Assembly (NCBI RefSeq): GCF_050281185.1
Contig: NZ_JBNNWS010000001.1
Coordinates: 1-64,000, forward strand
Reading direction: 5' to 3'
DNA from: Heyndrickxia sp050281185
Lineage (GTDB): Bacteria > Bacillota > Bacilli > Bacillales > Bacillaceae_C
DNA: 64,000 nt
The first letter of the stretch is position 1, and each line of letters begins with the position of its first letter. The position numbers and the translations under genes are program-made. The notes under the pieces were generated by a model, which saw nothing but the letters and a program-made list of their open reading frames with translations, did no database searches and was not told the origin of the DNA. Shown here piece after piece: positions 43,123 through 52,361 of this stretch.

Positions 43123-43340
43123 AGGCTCTTTTCGTATAAATTGTTGTTTTTAGACAATAAACTTAGTCCGTTGATTTCCGCTCCAGACACTTGCTTTCCG
43201 CGGGGAGGGATGGGAGCCTCCTCGGCGTTACCGCCTGTGGGGTCTTTTTTCCCGCAGGAGTCAAGTGTCCTCCGCTACAATCAACTCAGATTGTTAATAA
43301 ATTATCACTAAAAAAACAACAAACTTTACGAAAACAGCCT
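43123..43340. mobile_element. MITE-like repeat, family 1, GC-rich core (copy E), inside dlt operon I
   Basis: The ends are AGGCTCTTTTCGTATAAA and, inverted, AGGCTGTTTTCGTAAAG. The element is flanked by a perfect 6-bp duplication AATGAA (43117-43122 and 43341-43346). It closely matches 16987-17216 along its whole length, with a short deletion in the core. It inserted at the dltB stop codon: the TAG uses the last bases of the element. It encodes nothing. Confidence 0.9.
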
Positions 43341-44505
43341 AATGAAATAACTGCCCTGAAAAGATATAGAAACCGAAACAAATAAAGTGGAAGGTAATTA
43401 TAATCGATACAACATGTGTAACCTTATTCTTTGGCCAAAATTTATTCTTCCGATTCCACCGATCAAAATAATCAAAACCAATGATTAAAAACGCGTGATA
43501 TAGACCATATACAATATACTGTAGTGCAATGCCATGCCATAAACCCATAATAAGGAATAAAAGAATATACCCTAAATTAGATACTGTATAACGATTTTTA
43601 ATCCATTTCTTCTTAGTCATCCAAAATACAAAACGCATATATATATAATCTCTAAACCAAAATGATAGGGTCATATGCCAACGATTCCAAAAAAATTTTA
43701 TATTCCTGCTTATAAAAGGGAGATTAAAGTTTTCTGGTGTTTTTATCCCCATCATATAACTTATTCCAATTGCAAAAGCACTGTATCCCGCAAAATCAAA
43801 GAACAAATACAAACTATAAGCGTACATATAAATAACATGTGCCCAAAAGAGCGGGATATGAACAAATGGATTTACTGGTAAGTAAGCTAGTAAATAGTGA
43901 TGAATCAAATAAGCGATAATAAATTTATATAAAAATCCTCTAAAGATTTTATTGATTCCTAAATATAATAACTCTCGATATTGCTCCTTTGTAGGAGGTG
44001 TTAAACGATCTTTTTCAAATCTTCGAAAGCGGTCAATTGGTCCTGAAGAGATTGTCGGAAAAAACAACAAAAAGTATAAAAAGTCCATTAGCGGAATGTC
44101 ATCTTTTATAAGTCCATCCCTAATCTCAATAACCATTTGCACTGCTTTAAAGGTTAGGTAAGAGATACCTAAAAATCCAAATAAATGATGCAGCCCAAAA
44201 ATCGGAAAGATTTTTACTAATGCTAAAGGCAAAATGGATGCAGCCATCGCAAAACAAAATATAGATGTGCTATTATACTTTTTTCTATAAAAAGCATATC
44301 CTTTTACTAAAATAACCTGCCAAATGGTAAAGCCAATAAGAGATATAGCTCCAACTAGACTATTTGCGAAAATAGTCACTAAAATGACTATTGTTAAGAA
44401 TATATTATAGGTTTTAGATGTTTTTCCATTTAACCCAAGAATAATCGTTGGTAATAATAAAATAGCTATAATAAAGAAAAAGAGAAAAGATTCATATGGA
44501 ATCAT
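43339..44505 (-). CDS. dltB: D-alanyl transfer protein DltB, MBOAT family (operon copy I)
   Basis: This 388-residue polytopic membrane O-acyltransferase moves D-alanine across the membrane together with DltC and DltD. The MBOAT core NRWHMTLSFWFRDYIY and the catalytic histidine in MGLWHGIALQYI (about 337-348) are present. ATG overlaps the dltA stop (ATGA). The TAG stop lies at the junction with a repeat insertion. A near-identical paralogue is at 49657-50823. Confidence 0.95.
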   Translation of the reverse strand: MIPYESFLFFFIIAILLLPTIILGLNGKTSKTYNIFLTIVILVTIFANSLVGAISLIGFTIWQVILVKGYAFYRKKYNSTSIFCFAMAASILPLALVKIFPIFGLHHLFGFLGISYLTFKAVQMVIEIRDGLIKDDIPLMDFLYFLLFFPTISSGPIDRFRRFEKDRLTPPTKEQYRELLYLGINKIFRGFLYKFIIAYLIHHYLLAYLPVNPFVHIPLFWAHVIYMYAYSLYLFFDFAGYSAFAIGISYMMGIKTPENFNLPFISRNIKFFWNRWHMTLSFWFRDYIYMRFVFWMTKKKWIKNRYTVSNLGYILLFLIMGLWHGIALQYIVYGLYHAFLIIGFDYFDRWNRKNKFWPKNKVTHVVSIIITFHFICFGFYIFSGQLFH

Positions 44506-46022
44506 ACCATTACCTCTGCAGATAATTTCTTACGGTCTACTTTCCCATTAGGTGTCATCGGCAATTGATCTAAATAAGAAAATTTCCTAGGTATCATATA
44601 CGCAGGTAACTGCTTACTAAGTTCCTTTTTAATGGCAGCTGTTAATTGATATTCCTTTTCAAAAGAATGTTCTGATGGAACAATAAATGTCTTTAAATAA
44701 TCAATTTTATCTCCACGATATACAGGCACAACGACACATGCTTCAACATATTGAGATTTACCGATATTATTTTCTATCTCCTCTAATTCCATACGATAAC
44801 CATGTAATTTTATTTGAAAATCCAAGCGTCCTTGATAATAAAGCAAACCATTTTTAAAATACCCTGCATCACCTGTTCTATAGGCTCTTTCTCCATCTCT
44901 GATGAAAAATGATTTATCTGTTAAAATTTTCTCTCTTAAATAACCTCTACTCACACTTGGGCCAATAATAATCATTTCTCCCTTTTCACCATCTGGCAGA
45001 GGGTTTCCTGATTCATCGACAATTAATAGTTGTGTATCACTTTTCGTTCGTCCGATAGGTAATACAGAATGAGTTTCTAGTGTTTCTTTCGTAATTTCAA
45101 CCATTGTAACTGCCACAGTAGCTTCCGTAGGCCCATACAAATTAAAAACTTTGGCTTTTGGAAAACGTTCCAACAGTTGACGTGCTGTTTCTGTAGATAA
45201 TACCTCTCCACAAAAAAGGAACACTTCAAGCGCTGGAAGCATGTTGTTTGAAAATGTCGGTTCCATTAAGCACATTTGCGCAAAAGACGGGGTTGAAGTC
45301 CATACATTAATATTCGAAAAGCTTAATTCATCAAAGAGTATCTTTGGATTAGCAATCATATCCTTTGTCACGGCAAAAAGTGTCCCACCCGTACTCAAAG
45401 CAGGGTACAAATCCATAACCGACAAATCAAATGAAAAAGGTGCTTGATTCAAAAAAACTCCTTGATTATTAATTGGAAAATCCGTTACCATCCAATCAAC
45501 AAAGCTTTGAAGATTGTTAGCTGTAATTTGTACTCCTTTCGGATTTCCAGTACTACCAGATGTATAGATTATATAAAAGCTATCCTCTCCGCTTACCCAG
45601 TTATCTTTAGGCAACATTTCAATACTGCTTTGTAGGATTTGTTCAAGTTCTTTGCACTTGATTTCTTTTATAGGATAATTATTCAAAAAGTCATCCTCTA
45701 TTTCTTCAGTCGCAATGAAGTATTCGGCCTTTGAACTTTCAATGATTTTTTTAATACGATCAATAGGAATAGATATATCAACTGGTATATACGGATGTCC
45801 CGCTTTTACACTCCCTAAAAACGAAACAATCATTTCCGGAGCCATATGTCCAAAAACTATGATCGGTGAATGCTGTTCGTCTGCATGATTTTGAATATAT
45901 GAAGCTAAATGATCGGACCTGCTCCATAAATCTTGATATGTTAAAACTAAACTTCGATTAATAAAAGCAAGCCTATTTGGATGATTAATGGATATTTGTT
46001 GAATTGATTGTAATAAGCTCAT
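44502..46022 (-). CDS. dltA: D-alanine--poly(phosphoribitol)/D-alanyl carrier protein ligase DltA (operon copy I)
   Basis: This 506-residue adenylating enzyme activates D-alanine with ATP and loads it on DltC. Core motifs are YIIYTSGSTGNPKGVQIT (about 149-166), NLYGPTEATVAVT (about 297-309), YRTGD and the C-terminal lysine in TPNGKVDRKKL. AGGGGG precedes ATG. It follows a 48-codon dltX gene by 23 bp. The second copy (50820-52340) has the same length. Confidence 0.96.
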   Translation of the reverse strand: MSLLQSIQQISINHPNRLAFINRSLVLTYQDLWSRSDHLASYIQNHADEQHSPIIVFGHMAPEMIVSFLGSVKAGHPYIPVDISIPIDRIKKIIESSKAEYFIATEEIEDDFLNNYPIKEIKCKELEQILQSSIEMLPKDNWVSGEDSFYIIYTSGSTGNPKGVQITANNLQSFVDWMVTDFPINNQGVFLNQAPFSFDLSVMDLYPALSTGGTLFAVTKDMIANPKILFDELSFSNINVWTSTPSFAQMCLMEPTFSNNMLPALEVFLFCGEVLSTETARQLLERFPKAKVFNLYGPTEATVAVTMVEITKETLETHSVLPIGRTKSDTQLLIVDESGNPLPDGEKGEMIIIGPSVSRGYLREKILTDKSFFIRDGERAYRTGDAGYFKNGLLYYQGRLDFQIKLHGYRMELEEIENNIGKSQYVEACVVVPVYRGDKIDYLKTFIVPSEHSFEKEYQLTAAIKKELSKQLPAYMIPRKFSYLDQLPMTPNGKVDRKKLSAEVMV

Positions 46023-46045
46023 GTATCGTTTCCCCCTACTTTTAA

Positions 46046-46192
46046 CTAAAACTCAGCATATATAAATGGTCCTGCACTCATATCATGAAATCCATATATC
46101 AACACAAGCAAAATAAGAATAAACAAATAGTATAAAGTACGAGCACCAGCTTTCACCAGAACACTATCAAACACTCTTTTTACAGTACCCAA
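46046..46192 (-). CDS. dltX: DltX small membrane protein (operon copy I)
   Basis: This 48-residue protein has one membrane helix and the characteristic C-terminal motif SAGPFIYAEF of DltX, which contacts the DltB/DltD machinery. It starts with TTG at 46192, seven bases after AAAGGATG, which explains why it is easily missed. It aligns without gaps to the second dltX at 52515-52661 (both 48 residues); the N-terminal thirds differ, while the helix and tail (RTLYYL to FIYAEF) are nearly identical. Confidence 0.92.
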   Translation of the reverse strand: MGTVKRVFDSVLVKAGARTLYYLFILILLVLIYGFHDMSAGPFIYAEF

Positions 46193-46586
46193 ATAAAAGC
46201 ATCCTTTCATGTAAAAATTCTAATGCCAATTTTTACTCTGTAAAAATTCTAATGCCGATTTTTACCACCTTTTTCTTCTTTAGTAATTAAACTATTGTCT
46301 TAGTATTATTACTCAAAAGAGGAATATAATAATTGTTATTTTTTGTTGTAGAAATACCTTAATTGCTCCTATACTAAAATGTTTTCATTAAAAATAAATT
46401 AGAAAATCATTAATAATAATTCATATTATTAATAAAAGTTTTTTTCAAAATTTACTTACCATTTAGAAAGGAGATTTGATTTATATACAGACTTTAACAT
46501 TCATTGCAAAAAAGTCTTATTATTGTCATGAACAGTTCTAAATAAGATATAATTTAGAAATAATCTAGAAATATACAGGAGGATTT
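46193..46586. other. Divergent intergenic region between dlt operon I and the MurG-like gene
   Basis: Next to dltX there are two adjacent copies of a hairpin (GTAAAAATTCTAATGCC with ATTTTTAC, 46219-46264) matching the core of family 1 repeats, evidently a repeat fragment in the dlt leader. I find no convincing sigma-A promoter for dlt operon I. For murG, TTGTCA and TATAAT occur near 46526-46556 with a long 19-bp spacer. No WalR-like box as found upstream of operon II is visible. Confidence 0.5.
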
Positions 46587-47651
46587 ATGTCAAAAAAATT
46601 AATTGTTTTTACCGGTGGAGGTTCTGCGGGACATGTAACTCCAAACATTGCGATCATCAATGAAATTAATCATTCAAAATGGGATATTCATTACATAGGT
46701 TCTAAAAAAGGAATTGAAAAAGAATTAATAGCAAATCTGAACATTCCTTATTATGGAATATCAAGTGGAAAATTAAGGAGATATATAGATTTTGAAAATG
46801 TAAAAGATATTTTTCGAGTTATCAAAGGTTGTATTCAAGCAAGAAGTACTTTGAAGAAATTAAAGCCACATTTAGTATTCTCAAAAGGAGGTTTTGTTTC
46901 CGTTCCAGTGATAATTGCTGCAAGATCATTAAAAATACCTATTTTTATTCACGAAAGTGATATGACTCCCGGTCTAGCTAATAAAATATCTCAAAGATTT
47001 GCAACTAAAATTTTCACTTCATTTGAGGAAACAAAGAAATTTTTCCCTGAAAATAAAACAACAGTCATCGGCTCGCCGATTCGTAAAGAAATATTAAACG
47101 GCTCTGCCAGCAGGGGAAGAGCCTTTCTCAATTTCGATGTTAAACGCCCAATTTTGACCATTATGGGCGGCAGCTTAGGGTCAAAAAAGATCAATGAAAT
47201 GGTAAGAGATTCTTTGGATAAGCTTACTGTAAATTATCAAATTGTTCATTTATGTGGAAAGGGAAATATTAATAAGGAATTATTAAATATTCCTGGATAC
47301 AAACAATTTGAATATATTAACGAGGAATTGCCAGACATATTAGCTGCGACAAATATGGTGATTACAAGAGGCGGCTCAAATGCTATTTTTGAATTCTTGG
47401 CATTACAAATCCCTATGCTAATTATCCCATTAACGAAACAACAAAGCCGAGGGGATCAAATACTAAATGCAAAATCCTTTGAGGAAAAAGGGTATTCTTT
47501 AACTTTAGAGGAAGAAGATCTTACTAAGGAATCATTACTCAAATCTCTAGAAAAGGTTCAAAATAATAAAGAAGCTTATAAAACTGCAATGAAAACTTCT
47601 GTACAAGGAAATGCACTCCAAATCCTTGTAAATGAAATAAGTAAATATTAG
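46587..47651 (+). CDS. murG: MurG-like UDP-N-acetylglucosamine transferase (second-type MurG)
   Basis: This 354-residue glycosyltransferase 28 family enzyme has the MurG motifs FTGGGSAGHVTPNIAI (about 7-22), HESDMTPGLANK near 123-134, GGSLGS near 190-195 and TRGGSNAIFE near 256-265. It should add GlcNAc to lipid I in peptidoglycan synthesis, at the inner membrane face. Because it lies outside a division/cell-wall cluster and between two dlt operons, it is probably an extra MurG paralogue. ATG follows AGGAGG. A family 2 repeat is inserted at its stop codon. Confidence 0.87.
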   Translation: MSKKLIVFTGGGSAGHVTPNIAIINEINHSKWDIHYIGSKKGIEKELIANLNIPYYGISSGKLRRYIDFENVKDIFRVIKGCIQARSTLKKLKPHLVFSKGGFVSVPVIIAARSLKIPIFIHESDMTPGLANKISQRFATKIFTSFEETKKFFPENKTTVIGSPIRKEILNGSASRGRAFLNFDVKRPILTIMGGSLGSKKINEMVRDSLDKLTVNYQIVHLCGKGNINKELLNIPGYKQFEYINEELPDILAATNMVITRGGSNAIFEFLALQIPMLIIPLTKQQSRGDQILNAKSFEEKGYSLTLEEEDLTKESLLKSLEKVQNNKEAYKTAMKTSVQGNALQILVNEISKY

Positions 47652-47776
47652 ACTTTGTTATTTAATTTCAAAAAAATCTCTGTTGGGAATACATTCATCT
47701 AGTTATTTTGCGTATGGAAATCGCTTCACGTATTCCTTTCAAGTGATTTTTCAACATTAAAAACATTAACAAAGTC
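47651..47776. mobile_element. MITE-like palindromic repeat, family 2 (copy 3) with 8-bp target duplication
   Basis: This 126-bp element has ends GACTTTGTTAT and, inverted, GACTTTGTTAATG. It is flanked by the perfect 8-bp repeat AAATATTA (47643-47650 and 47777-47784). It has an inner hairpin around GCGTATGGAAATCGCTTCACG. The left duplication contains the last murG codons and the first bases of its stop, so the insertion hit the stop codon without lengthening the protein. Confidence 0.85.
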
Positions 47777-47797
47777 AAATATTAAAGGAGAATGTTT

Positions 47798-48163
47798 ATG
47801 CATTGGCTATTTTTAACCTTAGCCATTCTTTTTGAAGTAGCAGGGACAACTACGATGAAATTGTCAAATGGACTGTCTAAAATAATTCCAAGTGTGTTAA
47901 TGATTGTTTTTTATATTAGCAGCCTTAGTTTTTTAACTCTTGCTCTGAAAAATATCGAAATCTCTATAGCTTATGCGATTTGGTCCGGAGTAGGAATTGC
48001 TCTTATTACAATTATCGGTTATATTTACTTTGCAGAAAATTTAAGCATTGTTAAGATTATCGCAATCTCTTTAATTATTATTGGAATAATTACTTTAAAT
48101 CTAGCTGGAAACGTCCATGCATCTTCATCTAAAGTACAAATAACTGAGGATATTAATCAATAA
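47798..48163 (+). CDS. SMR family multidrug/quaternary ammonium efflux protein
   Basis: This 121-residue protein has four membrane helices and the small-multidrug-resistance signature: MHWLFLTLAILFEVAGTTTMK with the essential glutamate (Glu13), then AYAIWSGVGIALITIIG. It exchanges protons for cationic drugs or guanidinium. I chose ATG at 47798 because AAAGGAG precedes it at the right distance. Bacillus SMR genes often come in pairs; only one is present here. It sits between two dlt operons and ends at a strong terminator. Confidence 0.9.
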   Translation: MHWLFLTLAILFEVAGTTTMKLSNGLSKIIPSVLMIVFYISSLSFLTLALKNIEISIAYAIWSGVGIALITIIGYIYFAENLSIVKIIAISLIIIGIITLNLAGNVHASSSKVQITEDINQ

Positions 48164-48202
48164 AAAAAGGGATACAGGTCATCATTACCTGTATCCCTTT
48201 TT
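48164..48202 (+). terminator. Strong intrinsic terminator after the SMR gene
   Basis: A 16-bp perfect stem (48164-48179 with 48187-48202) contains GGGATACAGGT/ACCTGTATCCC and is flanked by A5 and T5. It also lies downstream of the convergent dltD copy II and can end that operon. Confidence 0.9.
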
Positions 48203-48236
48203 GTCTAGCGCAAGCAGCCGTCGGCTAGCAGATTTC
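48203..48236. repeat. Fragment of family 3 repeat
   Basis: GTCTAGCGCAAGCAGCC followed by GTCGGCTAGCAGATTT recalls the AAGCGCAAGCGC start and CGCTAGCCGATAG end of family 3 repeats. It is squeezed between the terminator and the dltD stop codon. Confidence 0.5.
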
Positions 48237-49411
48237 TATTGCTGCCAGTGTTTCTCCATCGCTTTATCCATATAAACCCACCCCTTCCATGCGATATGGA
48301 TCGTGTCCTTTAAGAAGTATGGATCATATTCATGTCCTGAAAAATCAGCGATTGGAAAACCAGCTGCTAATACTTGCTTTTTAATCTTCTTATAATATTT
48401 ATTACGTCCATCCTTTGGAAATCCAGTGTAGTCATACCACTTCCCATTAACAGGAAGAGAGATAAAAAGGGGTTTTGCTCCCTTTTCTTTCAAAAGATCC
48501 AGCATTATTTGAAAGTCTTCGTATTCCTTCGATTCTGCAAAAGATGCACCTTTTTTATAGTTTTTTAGTTTTTTTTCAACTGGAGCAAGTTTCTTTTTAT
48601 AGTAACCATCAGCGATGTAAAATTGATTGTTAGAAGCCTTTTCTCTTCCATAGCTTGTAGCTAAATTTTCTAATTCCATCATTGATTTATCCTTCACAAG
48701 CTCAGGTTCCTTGTAAAGCTTCCGTTCACGCCCTCCATATACCGAATAATATAAATCCTTTTTAAAAAGGAGCTGCTTATTCATATATGCAATTGGTCTT
48801 ACAATATCTGCCTTCATTTTTAATGATTTCGAATTATTCACTTCTGCTTTATACATTGTACAGAGAATGTGATCCCGTCTTACTGCATCAAAATTTAGAA
48901 GCCTGCGCATTGCTTCCTTTTTTATATGCTCGCTAATACTTTTATTAAAAACTAAATCATAAGCCTGAAGCCTTGAGTAATTTGGTGCAAAGTGAAACTC
49001 ATCGATTCCTCCCTTGTTAAACCATTGAGGAGAAATAATAAAAACGAGCTTCTTCCCTTTTAATTGATCCGCATGGGATGCAAAATTCATAAAATGAATA
49101 ATCGATTGAGTACCGCCACGCCCATAAAGAAATGGTGTAAATCCTTTTGGATTCGCTTCAAAGTAATTTGCAGGATGGAATGGGTCGAACCGTGATAATT
49201 CGGATGACCCATAGATCGGAAAATATTTATCATTTTCCAACATTCTCCTCTGTACATAATCGCCTTGAAACATTAATGGATTTAATTCAGTTGCCGCTTT
49301 TTCTACCTTTTTATCCGTAATAAAAGACTTGAGCCAATTATTAGGAAAGAAAACAAACACTAAAAATAAGACAAAAGCTATAAAAAGCGGAACAAATGTA
49401 TACTTTCTCAT
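48236..49411 (-). CDS. dltD: D-alanyl-lipoteichoic acid biosynthesis protein DltD (operon copy II)
   Basis: This is the second DltD, 391 residues like copy I. It has an N-terminal anchor, the nucleophile block PIYGSSELSRFDPFHP and the late DTIHIAWKGW. Differences from copy I are spread along the chain, mostly in the middle third (about 160-270), while the catalytic blocks and C terminus are conserved. It overlaps dltC by 4 bp. It converges with the SMR gene and shares its terminator. Confidence 0.95.
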   Translation of the reverse strand: MRKYTFVPLFIAFVLFLVFVFFPNNWLKSFITDKKVEKAATELNPLMFQGDYVQRRMLENDKYFPIYGSSELSRFDPFHPANYFEANPKGFTPFLYGRGGTQSIIHFMNFASHADQLKGKKLVFIISPQWFNKGGIDEFHFAPNYSRLQAYDLVFNKSISEHIKKEAMRRLLNFDAVRRDHILCTMYKAEVNNSKSLKMKADIVRPIAYMNKQLLFKKDLYYSVYGGRERKLYKEPELVKDKSMMELENLATSYGREKASNNQFYIADGYYKKKLAPVEKKLKNYKKGASFAESKEYEDFQIMLDLLKEKGAKPLFISLPVNGKWYDYTGFPKDGRNKYYKKIKKQVLAAGFPIADFSGHEYDPYFLKDTIHIAWKGWVYMDKAMEKHWQQ

Positions 49412-49644
49412 TCCCTCTCAGCCAATTTCATTGCAATATTATTTGGTGTATTCCATTCCTCTCTGGTGAATTCTGTTATTGGAACACTAATTCCAAGACG
49501 GCCTTCTACTTCAACCAATAAAGAAATAATACCGAAAGAATCTAGTAGTCCTTCTTCAAACAAATCAATATCCGGATTTTCTACAACAACCTCATCTTGA
49601 CAAACCTCAACTAATATATTGAAAACTTCTTGTTTTTCCATCAT
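49408..49644 (-). CDS. dltC: D-alanine carrier protein DltC (operon copy II)
   Basis: This 78-residue carrier protein has LLDSFG as the phosphopantetheine site. It differs from copy I only by conservative changes such as Ala/Val, Asp/Glu, Ile/Val and Thr/Ser. ATG at 49644 lies seven bases after GGAG; ATG at 49641 is equally possible. Here dltB lies only 12 bp upstream, showing the normal junction that the repeat disrupted in copy I. Confidence 0.95.
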   Translation of the reverse strand: MMEKQEVFNILVEVCQDEVVVENPDIDLFEEGLLDSFGIISLLVEVEGRLGISVPITEFTREEWNTPNNIAMKLAERE

Positions 49645-49656
49645 GTATAATCTCCT

Positions 49657-50823
49657 TTAACGAAATAATATTCCTGAAAAAATATAAAAACCGAAACAAA
49701 TAAAATGGAACGTAATAATGACCGATATGACATGTGTAATCTTGTTTTTCGGCCAAAATTTTCTTTTCCGATTCCATCTATCAAAAAAGTCAAAACTTAT
49801 GATCAAAAGTGCGTGATACAGTCCATAAATAATATACTGGGGAGCAATCCCATGCCATACCCCCATGATTAGAAATAATAGTACATATCCAATATTCGAA
49901 ACCGTATAGCGATTTTTGATCCATTTCTTCTTGGTCATCCAAAATACAAAACGCATATATACATAATCTCTAAACCAAAATGATAGAGTCATATGCCAAC
50001 GATTCCAGAAATCTTTTATATTCCTGCTTATAAAAGGTAAATTAAAGTTTTCAGGAGTTTTAATCCCCATTATATAACTTATACCAATTGCAAAAGCACT
50101 GTACCCTGCAAAGTCAAAAAACAAATACAAACTATAGGAATACATATACAGGATATGTCCTACAATCGGTCGCAGGGGAACAAATGGGTTTGCAGGTAAA
50201 TAAGTTATCAGATAATGATGAATCAAATAAGCAATAATGAACTTATATAAAAAACCCCTAAATACTTTATTAATACCTAAATATAAATACTCCCGATACT
50301 GTTCCTTTGTTGGAGTTGTTAAATGGTCTTTTTCAAATCTCCGCCAGCGATCGATTGGACCAGACGAGACCGTTGGGAAGAATAATAAAAAGTATAACAA
50401 ATCAAGTAACGGAATATCTGCCTTTATTAAACCATCCCTTGTCTCAATGACCATTTGCACTGCTTTAAAGGTCAAATAAGAGATTCCTAGAAATCCAAAA
50501 AGATGATTCAATCCTATAAGCGGAAAAACCTTTACTAATACTAAAGGCAATATCGATGCCGCCATTGCCACACAAAAAACGAATGTGCTGTTTTTTTGCT
50601 TTCGATAGGAAAGGTAGCCCTTTATAAGAACAACCTGCCAAATTGTAAAAACAAGTAGAGAAATCGTTCCAACTAAACTACTAGAGAAAACAATCGCTAG
50701 CACGACTAAAGTAACGAACATATTATAAGCTTTTGATGTTTTTCCTTTTAAGCCAAGTACGATTGTTGGTACTAGTAACAACGCTACAATAAAGAAAAAA
50801 ATAAAGGATTCATAAGGGATCAT
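49657..50823 (-). CDS. dltB: D-alanyl transfer protein DltB, MBOAT family (operon copy II)
   Basis: This 388-residue MBOAT protein is the same length as copy I and has the same catalytic region (NRWHMTLSFWFRDYVY, MGVWHGIAPQYI). Most substitutions fall in the first 110 residues, in the membrane helices. Its start overlaps the dltA stop by 4 bp. It ends GILFR, where copy I ends GQLFH. Confidence 0.95.
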   Translation of the reverse strand: MIPYESFIFFFIVALLLVPTIVLGLKGKTSKAYNMFVTLVVLAIVFSSSLVGTISLLVFTIWQVVLIKGYLSYRKQKNSTFVFCVAMAASILPLVLVKVFPLIGLNHLFGFLGISYLTFKAVQMVIETRDGLIKADIPLLDLLYFLLFFPTVSSGPIDRWRRFEKDHLTTPTKEQYREYLYLGINKVFRGFLYKFIIAYLIHHYLITYLPANPFVPLRPIVGHILYMYSYSLYLFFDFAGYSAFAIGISYIMGIKTPENFNLPFISRNIKDFWNRWHMTLSFWFRDYVYMRFVFWMTKKKWIKNRYTVSNIGYVLLFLIMGVWHGIAPQYIIYGLYHALLIISFDFFDRWNRKRKFWPKNKITHVISVIITFHFICFGFYIFSGILFR

Positions 50824-52340
50824 GCCATTACCTCTGAAGCTAATACCTTACGATCGACTTTACCATTTGGTGTCATAGGTAATTGATTTAAATAAGAAAA
50901 TTTCCTAGGAATCATATACTTAGGTAATAGATTAGTAAGTTCCTTTTTTATAGCACTTGATAGCTGGTATTCCTTCTCGAAAGAGTGTTTAGCTGGGACA
51001 ACAAATGCGTTTAAGTAATCGATTTTATCATCACGATAAACTGGAACGACGACACATGCTTCAACATGTTGTGACTTGTTAATATTACATTCAATTTCCT
51101 CTAATTCCATTCGATATCCATGTACCTTTACTTGGAAGTCCAATCTTCCTTGATAATAAAGGAAACCATTTTTAATATAGCCGGCATCACCTGTTTTGTA
51201 GGCTCTTTCTCCATCTTTAACAAAAAAGGCTCTATCTGTTAATTCCTTCTCACCTAAATATCCCTTACTCACACTTGGACCGACTATAATCATTTCACCC
51301 TTTTCACCCTCTGGCAAAGGATTTCCCTCATTATCCACAATTAATAGCTGAGAATCACTTTTGCAGCGCCCGATAGGTAAAACAGTATGAGTTTCTAGCG
51401 TTTCTTTTGTGATTTCGACCATTGTAACAGCAACAGTTGCTTCAGTAGGTCCATACAAATTAAAGACTTTTGCTTTCGGGAAACGTTCAAGCAATAGTCG
51501 TGCAGTTTCTGCAGATAATACTTCTCCACAAAAAAGGAATACTTCTAACTCTGGAAGCATGTTATTAGAAAATTTCGGTTCCATTAAACACATTTGTGCA
51601 AAGGATGGAGTAGAAGTCCATACCTTAATATTGGAATGCTGTAGTTCCTCAAAGAGCACTTTCGGATTGGCAATCATATCCTTCGTTACAGCATATAACG
51701 TCCCGCCGGAACTAAGTGCTGGGTACAAATCCATAACAGATAGATCAAACGAAAAAGGCGCTTGATTTAAAAAGTTGCCTTGATTGTTGATTGGAAAATC
51801 AGTTATCATCCAATCTACAAAACTTTGAAGATTGCTAGCAGTAATCTGCACACCTTTTGGGTTTCCAGTACTTCCTGAAGTATAGATAATATAAAAGCTA
51901 TCCTCCTCAGCCACCCATTGATCCTCTGAAACATCCGTATCATTGTTATTAAGTATACTGACAAGCTCTTCATTATTGATTTTCTTCAAAGGATAAGAAG
52001 CAAAATGAGCTTCATCTATTTCTTCAGTCATTATAAAAAATTCTGCTTTAGAGCTTTCCACGATTTTTTTAATTCTATCCACTGGTATAGAAAGATCGAC
52101 TGGAATATATGGATGTCCTGCCTTTACACTGCCTAAAAAAGAAATAATCATTTCAGGTTCCATATGACCGTAAACAATAATGGGCGACTTCGCTTGGTTT
52201 GAGTGTTTCTGAATATATGAAGCTAAATTATCTGACTGTTTCCATAAATCGCCATAAGTTAAAACTGAACCTCGATTTACATAAGCAAATCTATTTGGAT
52301 GATCGCTTGATAATTTTTGAATTGATTTAATTAACCTCAT
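50820..52340 (-). CDS. dltA: D-alanine--D-alanyl carrier protein ligase DltA (operon copy II)
   Basis: This 506-residue adenylating enzyme has YIIYTSGSTGNPKGVQIT, NLYGPTEATVAVT and the C-terminal TPNGKVDRKVL lysine. It aligns end to end with copy I; divergence is concentrated around residues 110-145 and near the C terminus. ATG follows AAGGAG. A family 1 repeat remnant separates it from its dltX, whereas in copy I the two genes are 23 bp apart. Confidence 0.96.
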   Translation of the reverse strand: MRLIKSIQKLSSDHPNRFAYVNRGSVLTYGDLWKQSDNLASYIQKHSNQAKSPIIVYGHMEPEMIISFLGSVKAGHPYIPVDLSIPVDRIKKIVESSKAEFFIMTEEIDEAHFASYPLKKINNEELVSILNNNDTDVSEDQWVAEEDSFYIIYTSGSTGNPKGVQITASNLQSFVDWMITDFPINNQGNFLNQAPFSFDLSVMDLYPALSSGGTLYAVTKDMIANPKVLFEELQHSNIKVWTSTPSFAQMCLMEPKFSNNMLPELEVFLFCGEVLSAETARLLLERFPKAKVFNLYGPTEATVAVTMVEITKETLETHTVLPIGRCKSDSQLLIVDNEGNPLPEGEKGEMIIVGPSVSKGYLGEKELTDRAFFVKDGERAYKTGDAGYIKNGFLYYQGRLDFQVKVHGYRMELEEIECNINKSQHVEACVVVPVYRDDKIDYLNAFVVPAKHSFEKEYQLSSAIKKELTNLLPKYMIPRKFSYLNQLPMTPNGKVDRKVLASEVMA

Positions 52341-52361
52341 GTTTTCTCCTTCGAATGAATA

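Noticed and set aside
43191..43385. 64-codon open frame starting in the repeat inside dlt operon I
   Set aside because: It crosses the repeat boundary into the antisense strand of dltB, with no ribosome binding site.
46587..48163. murG and SMR gene as an inserted mobile segment between duplicated dlt operons
   Set aside because: No integrase, att-like repeats or composition shift was seen at the edges; only a small family 2 element lies between them.
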